The notes under the pieces are model-generated. The model was given only the letters and a program-made list of their open reading frames with translations, was not told the DNA's origin and searched no databases. Of a stretch of DNA of 24,438 nucleotides, positions 15,095 to 22,196 are shown piece by piece. The DNA comes from Candidatus Latescibacterota bacterium (GTDB lineage: Bacteria; Latescibacterota; UBA2968; GCA-2709665): NCBI GenBank assembly GCA_012271065.1, contig JAAXHE010000224.1:1-24438 (forward strand), in the 5' to 3' direction. Position 1 is the stretch's first letter. Each line of letters starts with the position of its first letter. Position numbers and translations under genes: made by a program.

Positions 15095-15628
15095 CTACTC
15101 CGTAGGCAGGATGTCCGTGAATTGGTATTCCTCGACGATTTCGCCGATGGAGGCTTCGAAGTCGTCCTCGCCCCACTGTTCGATCGTTAACGTCTTCCGT
15201 TCGGAATCGTCCAGGTACTCCCAGGTAATCAGTTCCCGCGGGGGCCCCTCCCCGTTCCGGTAGAACTCACCGGCATCGGAGGATTCCGCGTAATAGGTGA
15301 CGCCGTCGCAGGTCACCTCTTCGGGCGGGTCTTCGTGTTCCTGGATATGGGCCATGGGGTCGCCGTCAATTTGAGAAACACGGACCTTGCGCGAGATGGT
15401 CCAGCAGATCGCGTCATCCTCCTCACGGTCCAGGTACATGACTTCGTCGGCGCAGGTCAGCTCCCATTCATCCACGCGGTCTCCATCGAAATCGTAATGG
15501 TTCTGCGCGGTCACCTTCCAGGTCTTCAGGTCATAGTCGACCACGTATCCGGGCTTGAGGTCGGAAAGCGTGAAGTCGACCACGGGATCGACTTCATCGG
15601 TCTTTTTCTTGAATGGATTCCAGTTCAC
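15095..15628 (-). CDS. DUF4178 protein
   Basis: A 177-residue acidic soluble protein with a basic N-terminal patch (NPFKKK). The segments LKPGYVVDYDLKTWKV, AQNHYDFDGDRVDEWEL, VMYLDREEDD, GDPMAHIQ and ELITWEYLDDSERKTLTIEQW are characteristic of DUF4178. DUF4178 proteins have no proven activity; they occur with PspA, DUF350 and polyamine aminopropyltransferases. The start is GTG 15628 with a modest AGGGG upstream, 53 bp after the PspA stop. It is the last gene of the minus-strand operon, ending just before the bidirectional terminator. Family call is fairly sure from the motif set; function is unknown. Confidence 0.82.
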   Translation of the reverse strand: MNWNPFKKKTDEVDPVVDFTLSDLKPGYVVDYDLKTWKVTAQNHYDFDGDRVDEWELTCADEVMYLDREEDDAICWTISRKVRVSQIDGDPMAHIQEHEDPPEEVTCDGVTYYAESSDAGEFYRNGEGPPRELITWEYLDDSERKTLTIEQWGEDDFEASIGEIVEEYQFTDILPTE

Positions 15629-15681
15629 AGGATCGCCCCTGGCGCGCCGGATACCGAATTCCGGTCCGCGAAGTGTCGCAC

Positions 15682-16383
15682 TTACGCCTGAATTCCCATC
15701 TTGCTCTTGAGCTCGGCCAGCTTGTCCGCGCCCGGATTCTTTTCCTGAAGCGCGGCGTCGATCTCCTCGTCCACGCTCTTCGACGCGTCGGCCACCTCAC
15801 CGTACGCCTCCGAGAGAGACTCGTCTTCTTCCACCCGCTCCTTCATGCGTTCGAGCATGGCAAGCGTACCGGTGGAGTCCACTTTCGCCAGTTGCTTGTT
15901 GATCTTCTTCGTTGCCGCGGCCGTCCGGGCCCGGGCGCGCAGCGTCACCAGGTCATTTTCGTACCCTGCAATGGAGGACTTGAGTTTATCCACCTGGGTC
16001 TGCAGCTGAGCGGCCATTTCCTCCTGTTTGCGGGCGTTCTCGCTGAGCGTGGCGGCCCGGTTTACGTTCTCTTCCTTTCGGGCAAGCGCTTCGCCGGCCA
16101 GGCGGTCGGCTTCGGCCGCATCGATCTGGTCTTTCTGGGCCCTCTGAAGCAGCGCCATGGCCTTGCGTTCGTAGTCCTCCGCGGCCTTCTTGCTGTCCGA
16201 CGCCTGTTTCCGCAGGCGAATGCCATGACCCTTGACTTCGGCCAGGCTGGTCATCGCGTTACTCAGGTCTTTCTTGAGGTCACGGATGCCCTGTTCCGTG
16301 AGGCGAATCGGATCTTCGAGTTTGTCGATGGCGGCGTGAACTTCAGCCTGACCGACGCGAAAAATGCGTTGAAAAATTCCCAT
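15682..16383 (-). CDS. pspA: PspA/IM30 family protein
   Basis: A 233-residue PspA/Vipp1-type protein that binds inner-membrane lipids and forms ESCRT-III-like assemblies during envelope stress. It begins MGIFQRIFRVGQAEVHAAID with the N-terminal amphipathic helix, then LEDPIRLTEQGIRDLKKDL, the family signature. It continues as long charged coiled-coil helices (about 25-200) and ends in a short helix KLAELKSKMG. The length equals that of typical PspA. ATG 16383 has AGGAG six bases upstream. It follows the YbjN/CesT-like gene by 88 bp and precedes DUF4178 by 53 bp, in line with a Psp-type stress module. Confidence 0.95.
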   Translation of the reverse strand: MGIFQRIFRVGQAEVHAAIDKLEDPIRLTEQGIRDLKKDLSNAMTSLAEVKGHGIRLRKQASDSKKAAEDYERKAMALLQRAQKDQIDAAEADRLAGEALARKEENVNRAATLSENARKQEEMAAQLQTQVDKLKSSIAGYENDLVTLRARARTAAATKKINKQLAKVDSTGTLAMLERMKERVEEDESLSEAYGEVADASKSVDEEIDAALQEKNPGADKLAELKSKMGIQA

Positions 16384-16471
16384 GTTATGCTCCTATCTGA
16401 TGCGGGACCCAAAGGCCGGAGATCGTGGATCGTAACGGATTGCATCTTCGGGATTCCGACCCGTGTTCTCA

Positions 16472-16867
16472 CTATTGCCTGCTGTAACTCAAGAGTTCTT
16501 CGGCGTTTTCGCCAAGGGCAAGGCCCAGCGCGTTGACGGCGCCTTCGATTTCCGCCCTGTCCAGCGTATCCAGAAGAAGAGTGTCCCGGAACAGGACGGT
16601 CCCGGTTTCCTCGTCAATGGCGAATGCGCCGTGGATGAGCGTCCGGTTCAACTCCAGCAGGCGCTTGTAGAGGTCGCCCGGATTCCTGGGGATCGGCATG
16701 ATGGCCTGTTCCAGGATGAGAATTGGATCTTCACAGTCGACGATAAGCCGGTGGATCCCCCGGTCTTCGTCGGTGACGACCACCAGTTCCTCATCGGAAT
16801 CTTCTTCTTCAACGACCAGCTCGAGGTCCTGAAGAAAGGCCCTTACGGTTTCAAAGTGGCGCGACAT
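16472..16867 (-). CDS. YbjN/CesT-Tir chaperone-like protein, probable PspA partner
   Basis: A 131-residue acidic protein with the strand-helix pattern of the YbjN or CesT/Tir chaperone-like fold. It opens with helix MSRHFETVRAFLQDL, continues with strands (LVVVTDED, HRLIVDCEDPILILEQ), a helix DLYKRLLELNRTLIHG, strand AFAIDEETGTVLFRDTLLLD and a final helix. A gene of this type next to pspA is a known recurrent pairing, probably a chaperone or adaptor for PspA. ATG 16867 has AAGGAG five bases upstream. It is 97 bp after the pseudo-receiver gene. The fold is inferred from pattern, so the family name is likely but not certain. Confidence 0.7.
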   Translation of the reverse strand: MSRHFETVRAFLQDLELVVEEEDSDEELVVVTDEDRGIHRLIVDCEDPILILEQAIMPIPRNPGDLYKRLLELNRTLIHGAFAIDEETGTVLFRDTLLLDTLDRAEIEGAVNALGLALGENAEELLSYSRQ

Positions 16868-16964
16868 GAAAACTCCTTTTGAAATTGCGCTGACAGGAAC
16901 TGTTCGTTCACTGGTGAATATATGATTCTCAAGGGTTATATTTGTTTCAAAAATCGTCGCCGTT

Positions 16965-17336
16965 CTAAAGTCCGAGTATTTTTCCGACCCGGTCCGCTAG
17001 GGATTCCGGGGTCGCCGGTTTTTCCAGAATCTGGCCGCCCGAGATGCCTTGCGCGGCGAGTTCGTCCAAGTGCTCCGGAGCCGGGTTTTCGATAAGGACC
17101 AGCAAGGGTAGACGGGCGAGCATTTTCCTGATGAAACGAATGCAATCCGGTCCGTTGATTTCCGGCAGATCGTATGCGAGAATGACGAGTGCGTACGCCC
17201 TGGGATTTGCCGCGAGGGTCTCCAGGGCGCTGCGCCCGTCGGTGACCACGTCCAGCTCGACGTTCCGGTGATCGAAAAGCCCGCCGGCAAGGGTCATGGC
17301 CGTCGGACCGTCTTCCGCGAGAAGAATTCTTAGCAA
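16965..17336 (-). CDS. Degenerate (pseudo) receiver domain protein
   Basis: A 123-residue stand-alone receiver-like protein. It opens MLRILLAEDG with the acidic pair Glu8-Asp9, has the VVTDGRSALETL helix, and ends with the conserved Lys106 in ILEKPATPESL. The phosphoacceptor position, normally D in ILDxxxP, is Ala54 here (VILAYDLPEING). The usual Thr/Ser switch after strand 4 is also replaced (LLVLIENP). So it is probably not regulated by normal aspartyl phosphorylation. The start is TTG 17336 with only weak ribosome-site evidence. It leads the operon with the YbjN/CesT-like gene, pspA and DUF4178, so it may be a protein-protein adaptor of this system. Confidence 0.8.
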   Translation of the reverse strand: MLRILLAEDGPTAMTLAGGLFDHRNVELDVVTDGRSALETLAANPRAYALVILAYDLPEINGPDCIRFIRKMLARLPLLVLIENPAPEHLDELAAQGISGGQILEKPATPESLADRVGKILGL

Positions 17337-17389
17337 ACCGGGAACCGTCTCGATTGCGGGTTGACTCAGAGTCGCACGTCAGGGTGACA

Positions 17390-17417
17390 AATATACCCAA
17401 ATCGCCCGAAGCGCCAA
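17390..17417 (-). promoter_or_regulatory. Candidate promoter of the pseudo-receiver/pspA operon
   Basis: On the minus strand: -35 TTGGCG (17417-17412), a 16-base spacer, -10 TATATT (17395-17390). The start would be near 17383, about 47 bases before TTG 17336. I see no sigma-54 site such as drives pspA in E. coli. Confidence 0.5.
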
Positions 17418-17489
17418 GAATTATATTTTCCTGAAAGGCATTCTCATCGGCCGGTCGGCCCTACTACCATACCCACGGCGATGTACGGA

Positions 17490-17600
17490 ATAACGCGGGA
17501 AAAACTCCCTAACCATCGGACACGCCATATTTGTTTTTGTAGGGGCAACCCTTGTGGTTTCCCACGCCACGGCACGAATATTGCCCATTGAAATCGCGAG
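17490..17600. repeat. GGGCAACC hairpin repeat, copy B
   Basis: Second copy of the element at 13671-13760: GGAAAAACTCCC, CGGACACGCC, TTTGTAGG, then hairpin GGGCAACC (17543-17550), CTTGT, GGTTTCCC with one mismatch. It stands in the 406-bp gap between the pseudo-receiver gene and recJ; a GGCCGGTCGGCC palindrome near 17449 precedes it. Confidence 0.7.
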
Positions 17601-17624
17601 GCCGTAGGTTTTCCGGTCTTCGCC

Positions 17625-17659
17625 TTTAGCTGACAGCTGACGGCTGATAGCTGATAGCC
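17625..17659. repeat. GCTGAYR heptamer tract, copy c
   Basis: Four units (GCTGACA, GCTGACG, GCTGATA, GCTGATA), the longest of the four tracts seen in the window. It ends about ten bases before the recJ promoter. Confidence 0.7.
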
Positions 17660-17668
17660 ACATGTCTT

Positions 17669-17697
17669 TTGCCCGACGAGAAAACTCATGATATATT
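17669..17697 (+). promoter_or_regulatory. Candidate sigma-70 promoter of recJ
   Basis: -35 TTGCCC (17669-17674), a 17-base spacer, -10 TATATT (17692-17697). The predicted start near 17704 leaves a leader of about 39 bases before ATG 17743. Confidence 0.5.
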
Positions 17698-17742
17698 AAT
17701 CGACGCTCCCATGGGGAGACCAATTCATCACTTGAGGTTCCA

Positions 17743-19479
17743 ATGCAGAAATACCCGGTCTGGACGCTCAGGCACAACAGGGATTCGGATTCAGGCGCGG
17801 ACGGTTCGTCCGGGCCGCTCGTGGACGTGGTGCTGGCGAATCGCGGTCTGACGGCCGACGATATCGAGGATTCTCCCGGTGTACTCCAGGACCCGTTTAC
17901 GATGAAGGACATGGACCGGCTTACCGAGCGGATTGTGAAAGCGGTTCGTTCTGGCGAGCGCATCGTCGTATTCGGTGACTACGACGTGGACGGCGTGACA
18001 AGCACGGCCGTGTTTATGGATTTTCTGGACAGGGTGGGAGCGGACGTCGTGTCCATCCTGCCGGACCGCTACCGGGACGGATACGGCATGAAACCGGCCG
18101 GCGTTCAGCGGGCGGTCGAAGCGGGCGCGCGCGTCATCGTGACGGCCGACAACGGCATCTCCTCGTTCAAGGCGGTCGAGACCGCGAACGCCTCGGGGAT
18201 CGACGTTCTGGTGACCGATCATCACGAGCCTCACGGCCGGCTTCCCGACGCCTTCGCGGTGGTCAACCCCAACCGCCCGGATTGCGGCTACGGGTTCAAG
18301 GGGCTCGCGGCCGTGGGTGTGGCGTTCAAAGCCGTGCAGGCGCTTTCGGATTCTCTGATCTATGCATCGGAGCGCAGGTCGTATCTCAATTCGCTGCTGG
18401 ACCTGGTCGCACTCGGAACCGTGGCGGATATCGCGCCCATGCTGGGTGAGAACCGTCTGCTCACCCGCAGGGGAATGCAGATTCTGGACCGGACGCAGCG
18501 TCCGGGGCTTCAGGCCCTGAAGACCGTCGCGGGCGCCGATACCCGGCCCGTGGATACGACGGCGATCGGGTTCTTCCTCGGGCCGCGCATCAACAGCGCC
18601 GGGCGACTGGAATCCGCTGACCTGGCGCTGGACCTGCTTCGCGCCCCGGAGGCCGGTCAGGCCGCCCGCCTGGCGGAGCGGCTGAACGGGCTCAACCGGC
18701 GGCGGCGAGAGCTTGAGCGTGTGGGCGTGAAACAGGCCGGGGAACAGGTGGAATCCCTGGCGCTGGACAAGCACCGGATCCTGGTCACGAAAGGCGAAAG
18801 CTGGCACCTGGGCGTGGTGGGGTTGATTGCCGGTCGCCTGGCCGAGCAATACGGCAGGCCGGGCATCGCATGCTCCGAGGTCCGCGGGGATGGCAGCTTC
18901 ACGGGTTCGGCGCGATCGGGAGCGGGCTACAATATGGCGGAAGCGATTTTTCGCTGTGCGGATTTATTGACAGAATACGGCGGGCACGCGGATGCAGGCG
19001 GCTTTACCGGCTCGCTGGATCATTTCGAAGCGTTCAAGACCCGGATGGAGGCCGATGCGGCGGAGCGGATTTCGGACGAAGACCTCAGAACCCGGCTCGA
19101 GCTGGATGCCGCGCTTCGGCCGGAGGAGGTCTCCCTGGAAACGGTCACGGCGCTGTCGGCGCTGTCGCCGTTCGGATCGGGAAACGAAGCGCCGCTTTTC
19201 ATGGTACAGGACTGCACGGTCGATAGGGCCATGGCGGTGGGAAAAGGGGCGCACCTCAAGTTGAATCTGGATACAGCGTCTTCCGACGGCCGTGCGGACG
19301 GCTCGGCGCGGCGGAGTCCGCGGATATGCGACGCAGTCTGGTGGGGCAAGGGCGAACTGGCCGGTCGGCTTCGCCAGGGCGATCGGGTGGACGTGGCCTG
19401 CGCGATTGAATCCAACACCTGGAACGGCCGGACTCAGGTGCAGCTCGTTCTGGAGGATATGCGTCCCGCGGCGGGATAG
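17743..19479 (+). CDS. recJ: Single-stranded-DNA exonuclease RecJ
   Basis: The 5'-3' single-strand exonuclease of the RecFOR recombination, mismatch and base-excision repair pathways. The 578-residue length is usual. The DHH domain has FGDYDVDGVTSTA (DYDVDG at 79-84), TADNGIS (134-140) and TDHHEP (158-163), the metal-binding motifs. NPNRPDCGYGFKGLAAVGVAF and GPRINSAGRLES follow. The DHHA1 domain carries YGGHADAGGF (GGHADAGG at 413-420). A C-terminal OB-like part ends at QVQLVLEDM. ATG 17743 has GAGG five bases upstream. It is transcribed alone and converges on a Gfo/Idh/MocA gene. Confidence 0.95.
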   Translation: MQKYPVWTLRHNRDSDSGADGSSGPLVDVVLANRGLTADDIEDSPGVLQDPFTMKDMDRLTERIVKAVRSGERIVVFGDYDVDGVTSTAVFMDFLDRVGADVVSILPDRYRDGYGMKPAGVQRAVEAGARVIVTADNGISSFKAVETANASGIDVLVTDHHEPHGRLPDAFAVVNPNRPDCGYGFKGLAAVGVAFKAVQALSDSLIYASERRSYLNSLLDLVALGTVADIAPMLGENRLLTRRGMQILDRTQRPGLQALKTVAGADTRPVDTTAIGFFLGPRINSAGRLESADLALDLLRAPEAGQAARLAERLNGLNRRRRELERVGVKQAGEQVESLALDKHRILVTKGESWHLGVVGLIAGRLAEQYGRPGIACSEVRGDGSFTGSARSGAGYNMAEAIFRCADLLTEYGGHADAGGFTGSLDHFEAFKTRMEADAAERISDEDLRTRLELDAALRPEEVSLETVTALSALSPFGSGNEAPLFMVQDCTVDRAMAVGKGAHLKLNLDTASSDGRADGSARRSPRICDAVWWGKGELAGRLRQGDRVDVACAIESNTWNGRTQVQLVLEDMRPAAG

Positions 19480-19505
19480 AAGGTATCCGAGTTAAAGAAG
19501 GTTCC

Positions 19506-20501
19506 TCAGGTCATCATCGGAACTTCCACGCGCTTTCCGGTCCGGGCGGATTCGTGGGCCGCCAGGGCCACGGCGACCACGCGCCGCCCGTCACTGCCAT
19601 CCGATCGCGGCGCATCTCCCCGTTGAATGCAACCGATAAAGTGTGCGATCTCGTCCACCAGGCCGTTGTTCCCGGGCGCCTCGATGGCGGCTGAACTCCC
19701 GCCGTGCCGGGCGAATGTGATGGGGCCGCCCGGTGCGTTGAGCTTAAGCGCGCCTTCTGTGCCGGCAACGCCGAGTTCGTAGCTGTTGACCGGATAGACC
19801 CGGCTGCTGCTCAGTGAGCCGATGGCGCCTGAGGCGAATTCGATGCCGATGAAGATGCTTTCCTCGACTTCGTTCTCCTGGTCCTCTCCATATTTCATCA
19901 CGGCCTTGACCGCATGGATTTCACCGGCCAGCCAGGCGAGCTGGTCGAGTTCGTGGCTGTACATCGAAAACATCCCACCGTAGGTTTCCTTTCGTTTCTG
20001 CCACCCGCCAACGCCCCCCGGCGCGCCGGCGCCAAGACGCACCGCATGCGCCAGCGTGATTTCACCAATGTCCCCTCGTTCCACACGGCGTTTCATTTCC
20101 ATATAGACGGCCTGAAAACGGAGGACATAGCCGATCATCAGGAAAACGCCTGACTGTTCCGCGGCGCGGATCATCGCATCGCAGTCGCCAACGGTCAGCG
20201 CCATTGGTTTTTCGCAGAAGACGTGGGCGCCCGCCAGCGCCGCGTCCGTACCGATGCGGCTGTGAGTATGGTTGGGCGTCACCACCAGCACGGCGTCAGG
20301 TTTCTCGGCAGCCAGCATGGCGCGATGGTCCGCGTACGGCTGCGGGCCGGACGCCAGGTGCGCGGCAAGCTGAGCCGCGGATTCCCCCACCACGTCGCAA
20401 ACGGCGACGAGCCGCGCACCCTCCATCGCTTCCACGTTTCCGGCGTGGGTGCGCCCCAGCCCGCCGCAACCTGCCAGCGCGACTCTCAGAAGCTCTGCCA
20501 T
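19506..20501 (-). CDS. Gfo/Idh/MocA family oxidoreductase (1)
   Basis: A 331-residue NAD(P)-dependent sugar or inositol dehydrogenase-like protein. The N-terminal Rossmann part has VALAGCGGLGRTHAGN, then VAVCD, PDAVLVVTPNHTH and the hallmark EKPMAL. The C-terminal part shows SHELDQLAWLAG and ESIFIGIEFASGAIGSL, typical of the family. Substrate cannot be told from sequence. I chose ATG 20501 (AGG about eight bases upstream); the frame runs on to 20588, but those extra 29 codons lie in a GCTGAYR repeat and do not resemble the family. Confidence 0.93.
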   Translation of the reverse strand: MAELLRVALAGCGGLGRTHAGNVEAMEGARLVAVCDVVGESAAQLAAHLASGPQPYADHRAMLAAEKPDAVLVVTPNHTHSRIGTDAALAGAHVFCEKPMALTVGDCDAMIRAAEQSGVFLMIGYVLRFQAVYMEMKRRVERGDIGEITLAHAVRLGAGAPGGVGGWQKRKETYGGMFSMYSHELDQLAWLAGEIHAVKAVMKYGEDQENEVEESIFIGIEFASGAIGSLSSSRVYPVNSYELGVAGTEGALKLNAPGGPITFARHGGSSAAIEAPGNNGLVDEIAHFIGCIQRGDAPRSDGSDGRRVVAVALAAHESARTGKRVEVPMMT

Positions 20502-20517
20502 TGAGTCAACCTGATTT

Positions 20518-20580
20518 GGTTTTTGTCTTTTGTTGGCAACTGACGGCTGACAGCTCGCTCCGAGGGGACCCGGTGGAGAG
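20518..20580. repeat. GCTGAYR heptamer tract with flanks, copy d
   Basis: Same block order as copy a: GGTTTTTGTCTTTTG, then ACTGACGGCTGACAGCTC and CTCCGAGGGGACCCGG. It lies upstream of the start of the first Gfo/Idh/MocA gene and accounts for the open frame running through its start. Confidence 0.65.
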
Positions 20581-20617
20581 GTCGCCAATACGCGGGGAGA
20601 CGGTAGACTGCAGATTA

Positions 20618-20758
20618 GATGTGGGGAGACGGGAGAGGTAAGACCGTAGAGGAATTCCTTGCCGATCTGTTCGTCCTACTTGCCTGCGGCCTGAGTTGGA
20701 ACATTACAAGGCAGACGATCTCTCCCCTCTTTCGTCTCCCCTCTCACTGCTTATGAGG
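20618..20758. repeat. Palindromic element, copy 3
   Basis: Begins GTGGGGAGACGGGAGAGG and ends CGTCTCCCCTCTCAC. The core GTCCTACTTGCCTGCGG and ATTACAAGGCAG corresponds to the inner stems of copies 1 and 2 but is more diverged. A partial extra left end (CGGGGAGACGGTAGAC) sits at 20593-20608. It fills the gap between the two Gfo/Idh/MocA genes. Confidence 0.75.
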
Positions 20759-20811
20759 GTCCGCGAAGAGAGATTCTCCTCTTCTGATTTCCCGGACAAC
20801 AATGAGTCTCG

Positions 20812-21822
20812 TCACAACTGAATCGGCGTGGAACCGCTTTCGGCCGATTCTTCCGCGGCGAAACACGCGGCGTGGGTGTTGACGGCCACGGCCAGGTTGC
20901 CGTGCGATTCCACGTCGTTGAGGATACAATCGACAAGGTGGTCGATCATTTCCTGGAAGGGATGGTGGGAAACCGCGCCGCTGTCCGGCAACACGGTGGG
21001 AAAACTGCCGAAGGCGTCCTGGCCGGAAAGCTGGCGGGTGTAGAACTGGTTGTTCCGGATCACGCCTTCTGTGCCGAAGACCTCGATGTTGAAGAGGTAG
21101 GGCATGAAGAACGCCGTGGAACCTGAGAACTTTCCTGCGGCGCCCCCGGCGAACGCCATCGTGGCGACCGTCGTGGATCGGTAGTCGTTCTCGTGCGTGC
21201 GATGTCCTGGAGAGACACCCGTCACCCGGGTGACCTCGTCGTTGTCCAGGATGTAACGGGCGGCGTCGAGCGCGTGGCAGCCGCCGTGTACGATGGCGCC
21301 GTTGACCATCGGGTTCCAGCCGTCGCGGCTGAATCTCCCGGGGCGGGCGTTGGTGGGCCCGTGCCAGTAGTCGGCCTGGACGAGCAGCGGTACGCCGACC
21401 CAACCCTTCTCGATAGCCTGTTTCATGGAAATGATGAGGGGATTCCATCGAAGCACGAAGCCGATTACCGTCTTCACGCCCGCGCTCTCCACGGCCCGGT
21501 GCATCTCGTCCAGCTCTTCGTGATTCGTGGCCACCGGTTTTTCGATCAGCAGGTGTTTGCCTGCGCGCGCGGCGGCAATGGCTTCCCCGGCGTGGAGGTC
21601 CGGCGGGGTACAGATGGAAACCACGTCGACGTCCGGATGCTCGAGAAGCCTGTCGTAGTTGTCGTAAAGGTCGCATTCGACGCCGAGTTCCACCGCTTTT
21701 CGCCGGGCGCTCTCGAGCGTTCGGCTTCCGATAGCGGCCAATCGGGTGTGGGGGTTGTTCAGGTACGCCTTGATGTGTTCGGTGGAGACGTTTCCCGCGC
21801 CCTGGATCGCAACGCCGAGCAT
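20812..21822 (-). CDS. Gfo/Idh/MocA family oxidoreductase (2)
   Basis: A 336-residue protein. It starts MLGVAIQGAGNVSTEHIKAY (Rossmann nucleotide loop), followed by RLAAIGSRT, VDVVSICTPPDLHAG, and IEKPVATNHEEL with the EKP motif. VIGFVLRWNPL, GAIVHGGCHALDAARYIL and the ATMAFAGGAAGKF strand agree with the C-terminal domain of the family. ATG 21822 has GGAGGGAG upstream; the longer frame from 21936 is not supported. It is upstream of the other Gfo/Idh/MocA gene on the same strand, separated by about 310 bp holding repeats, so they may not be one transcript. Substrate unknown. Confidence 0.93.
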   Translation of the reverse strand: MLGVAIQGAGNVSTEHIKAYLNNPHTRLAAIGSRTLESARRKAVELGVECDLYDNYDRLLEHPDVDVVSICTPPDLHAGEAIAAARAGKHLLIEKPVATNHEELDEMHRAVESAGVKTVIGFVLRWNPLIISMKQAIEKGWVGVPLLVQADYWHGPTNARPGRFSRDGWNPMVNGAIVHGGCHALDAARYILDNDEVTRVTGVSPGHRTHENDYRSTTVATMAFAGGAAGKFSGSTAFFMPYLFNIEVFGTEGVIRNNQFYTRQLSGQDAFGSFPTVLPDSGAVSHHPFQEMIDHLVDCILNDVESHGNLAVAVNTHAACFAAEESAESGSTPIQL

Positions 21823-22196
21823 TATTTCTCCCTCCGGGTTTTTCTGCGTGAGGATTTTCAGACCGTCAGCTGGCGGTCGGTGCTTATCAGGCAGTAGCGG
21901 GGTTTGAAAGCAATCGCTCTTGACGCCGTTCGGCACAGGATCGGGTTGCCCCCCCTTTGGCGTCCGGCACGAAGGGAGGGGAAAATAAGCGGGAGTGAGA
22001 GCGGAGTCAAGATCGATCCCCCGGCTCCGGCGACCCGTTCTCTTGACATCTTTCCGTGCATTTCATCCACGCCTGCAATGGTTTGGGACAAATCCGCACT
22101 CATGATCGCCGGCTCCATGAACCTTTGCTATTTCCGGGTATCCGCTTTATTTTAGCGCGTTACGTCGCGTCCGTTTATTCAAATCCGAGGTGAAGG
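21823..22196. other. Divergent intergenic region of about 375 bp
   Basis: Lies between the divergent starts of a Gfo/Idh/MocA gene and an HpcH/HpaI gene. It contains a near-perfect palindrome (21861-21878), a C-rich/G-rich imperfect hairpin around 21950-21983 (CCCCCCCTT against AAGGGAGGGG) and a TTGACA at about 22043 without a good -10. No gene is convincing. Confidence 0.55.
21861..21878. promoter_or_regulatory. Operator-like palindrome
   Basis: GACCGTCAGCTGGCGGTC reads the same on both strands at 16 of 18 positions. It lies 39 bp upstream of the start of the Gfo/Idh/MocA gene at 21822, a good place for a repressor such as a GntR or LacI protein. Regulatory role is inferred. Confidence 0.4.

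Noticed and set aside
15682..16383. A sigma-54 promoter for pspA
   Set aside because: No TGGC-N7-TTGC-type site is visible upstream of the operon or of pspA.
16868..16964. An internal promoter between the pseudo-receiver and YbjN-like genes
   Set aside because: TTGAAA and TATATT boxes are present on the minus strand but spaced about 22 bases apart, which is too far.
17791..18849. A 352-codon open frame on the minus strand
   Set aside because: Antisense to recJ, with His/Arg/Pro-rich composition typical of a shadow frame.
14200..20564. GCTGAYR tracts as a CRISPR array
   Set aside because: Seven-base units directly abutting, with no spacers and no cas genes.
20744..21676. A 310-codon open frame on the minus strand
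   Set aside because: Another frame of the second Gfo/Idh/MocA gene; very Arg/Pro-rich.
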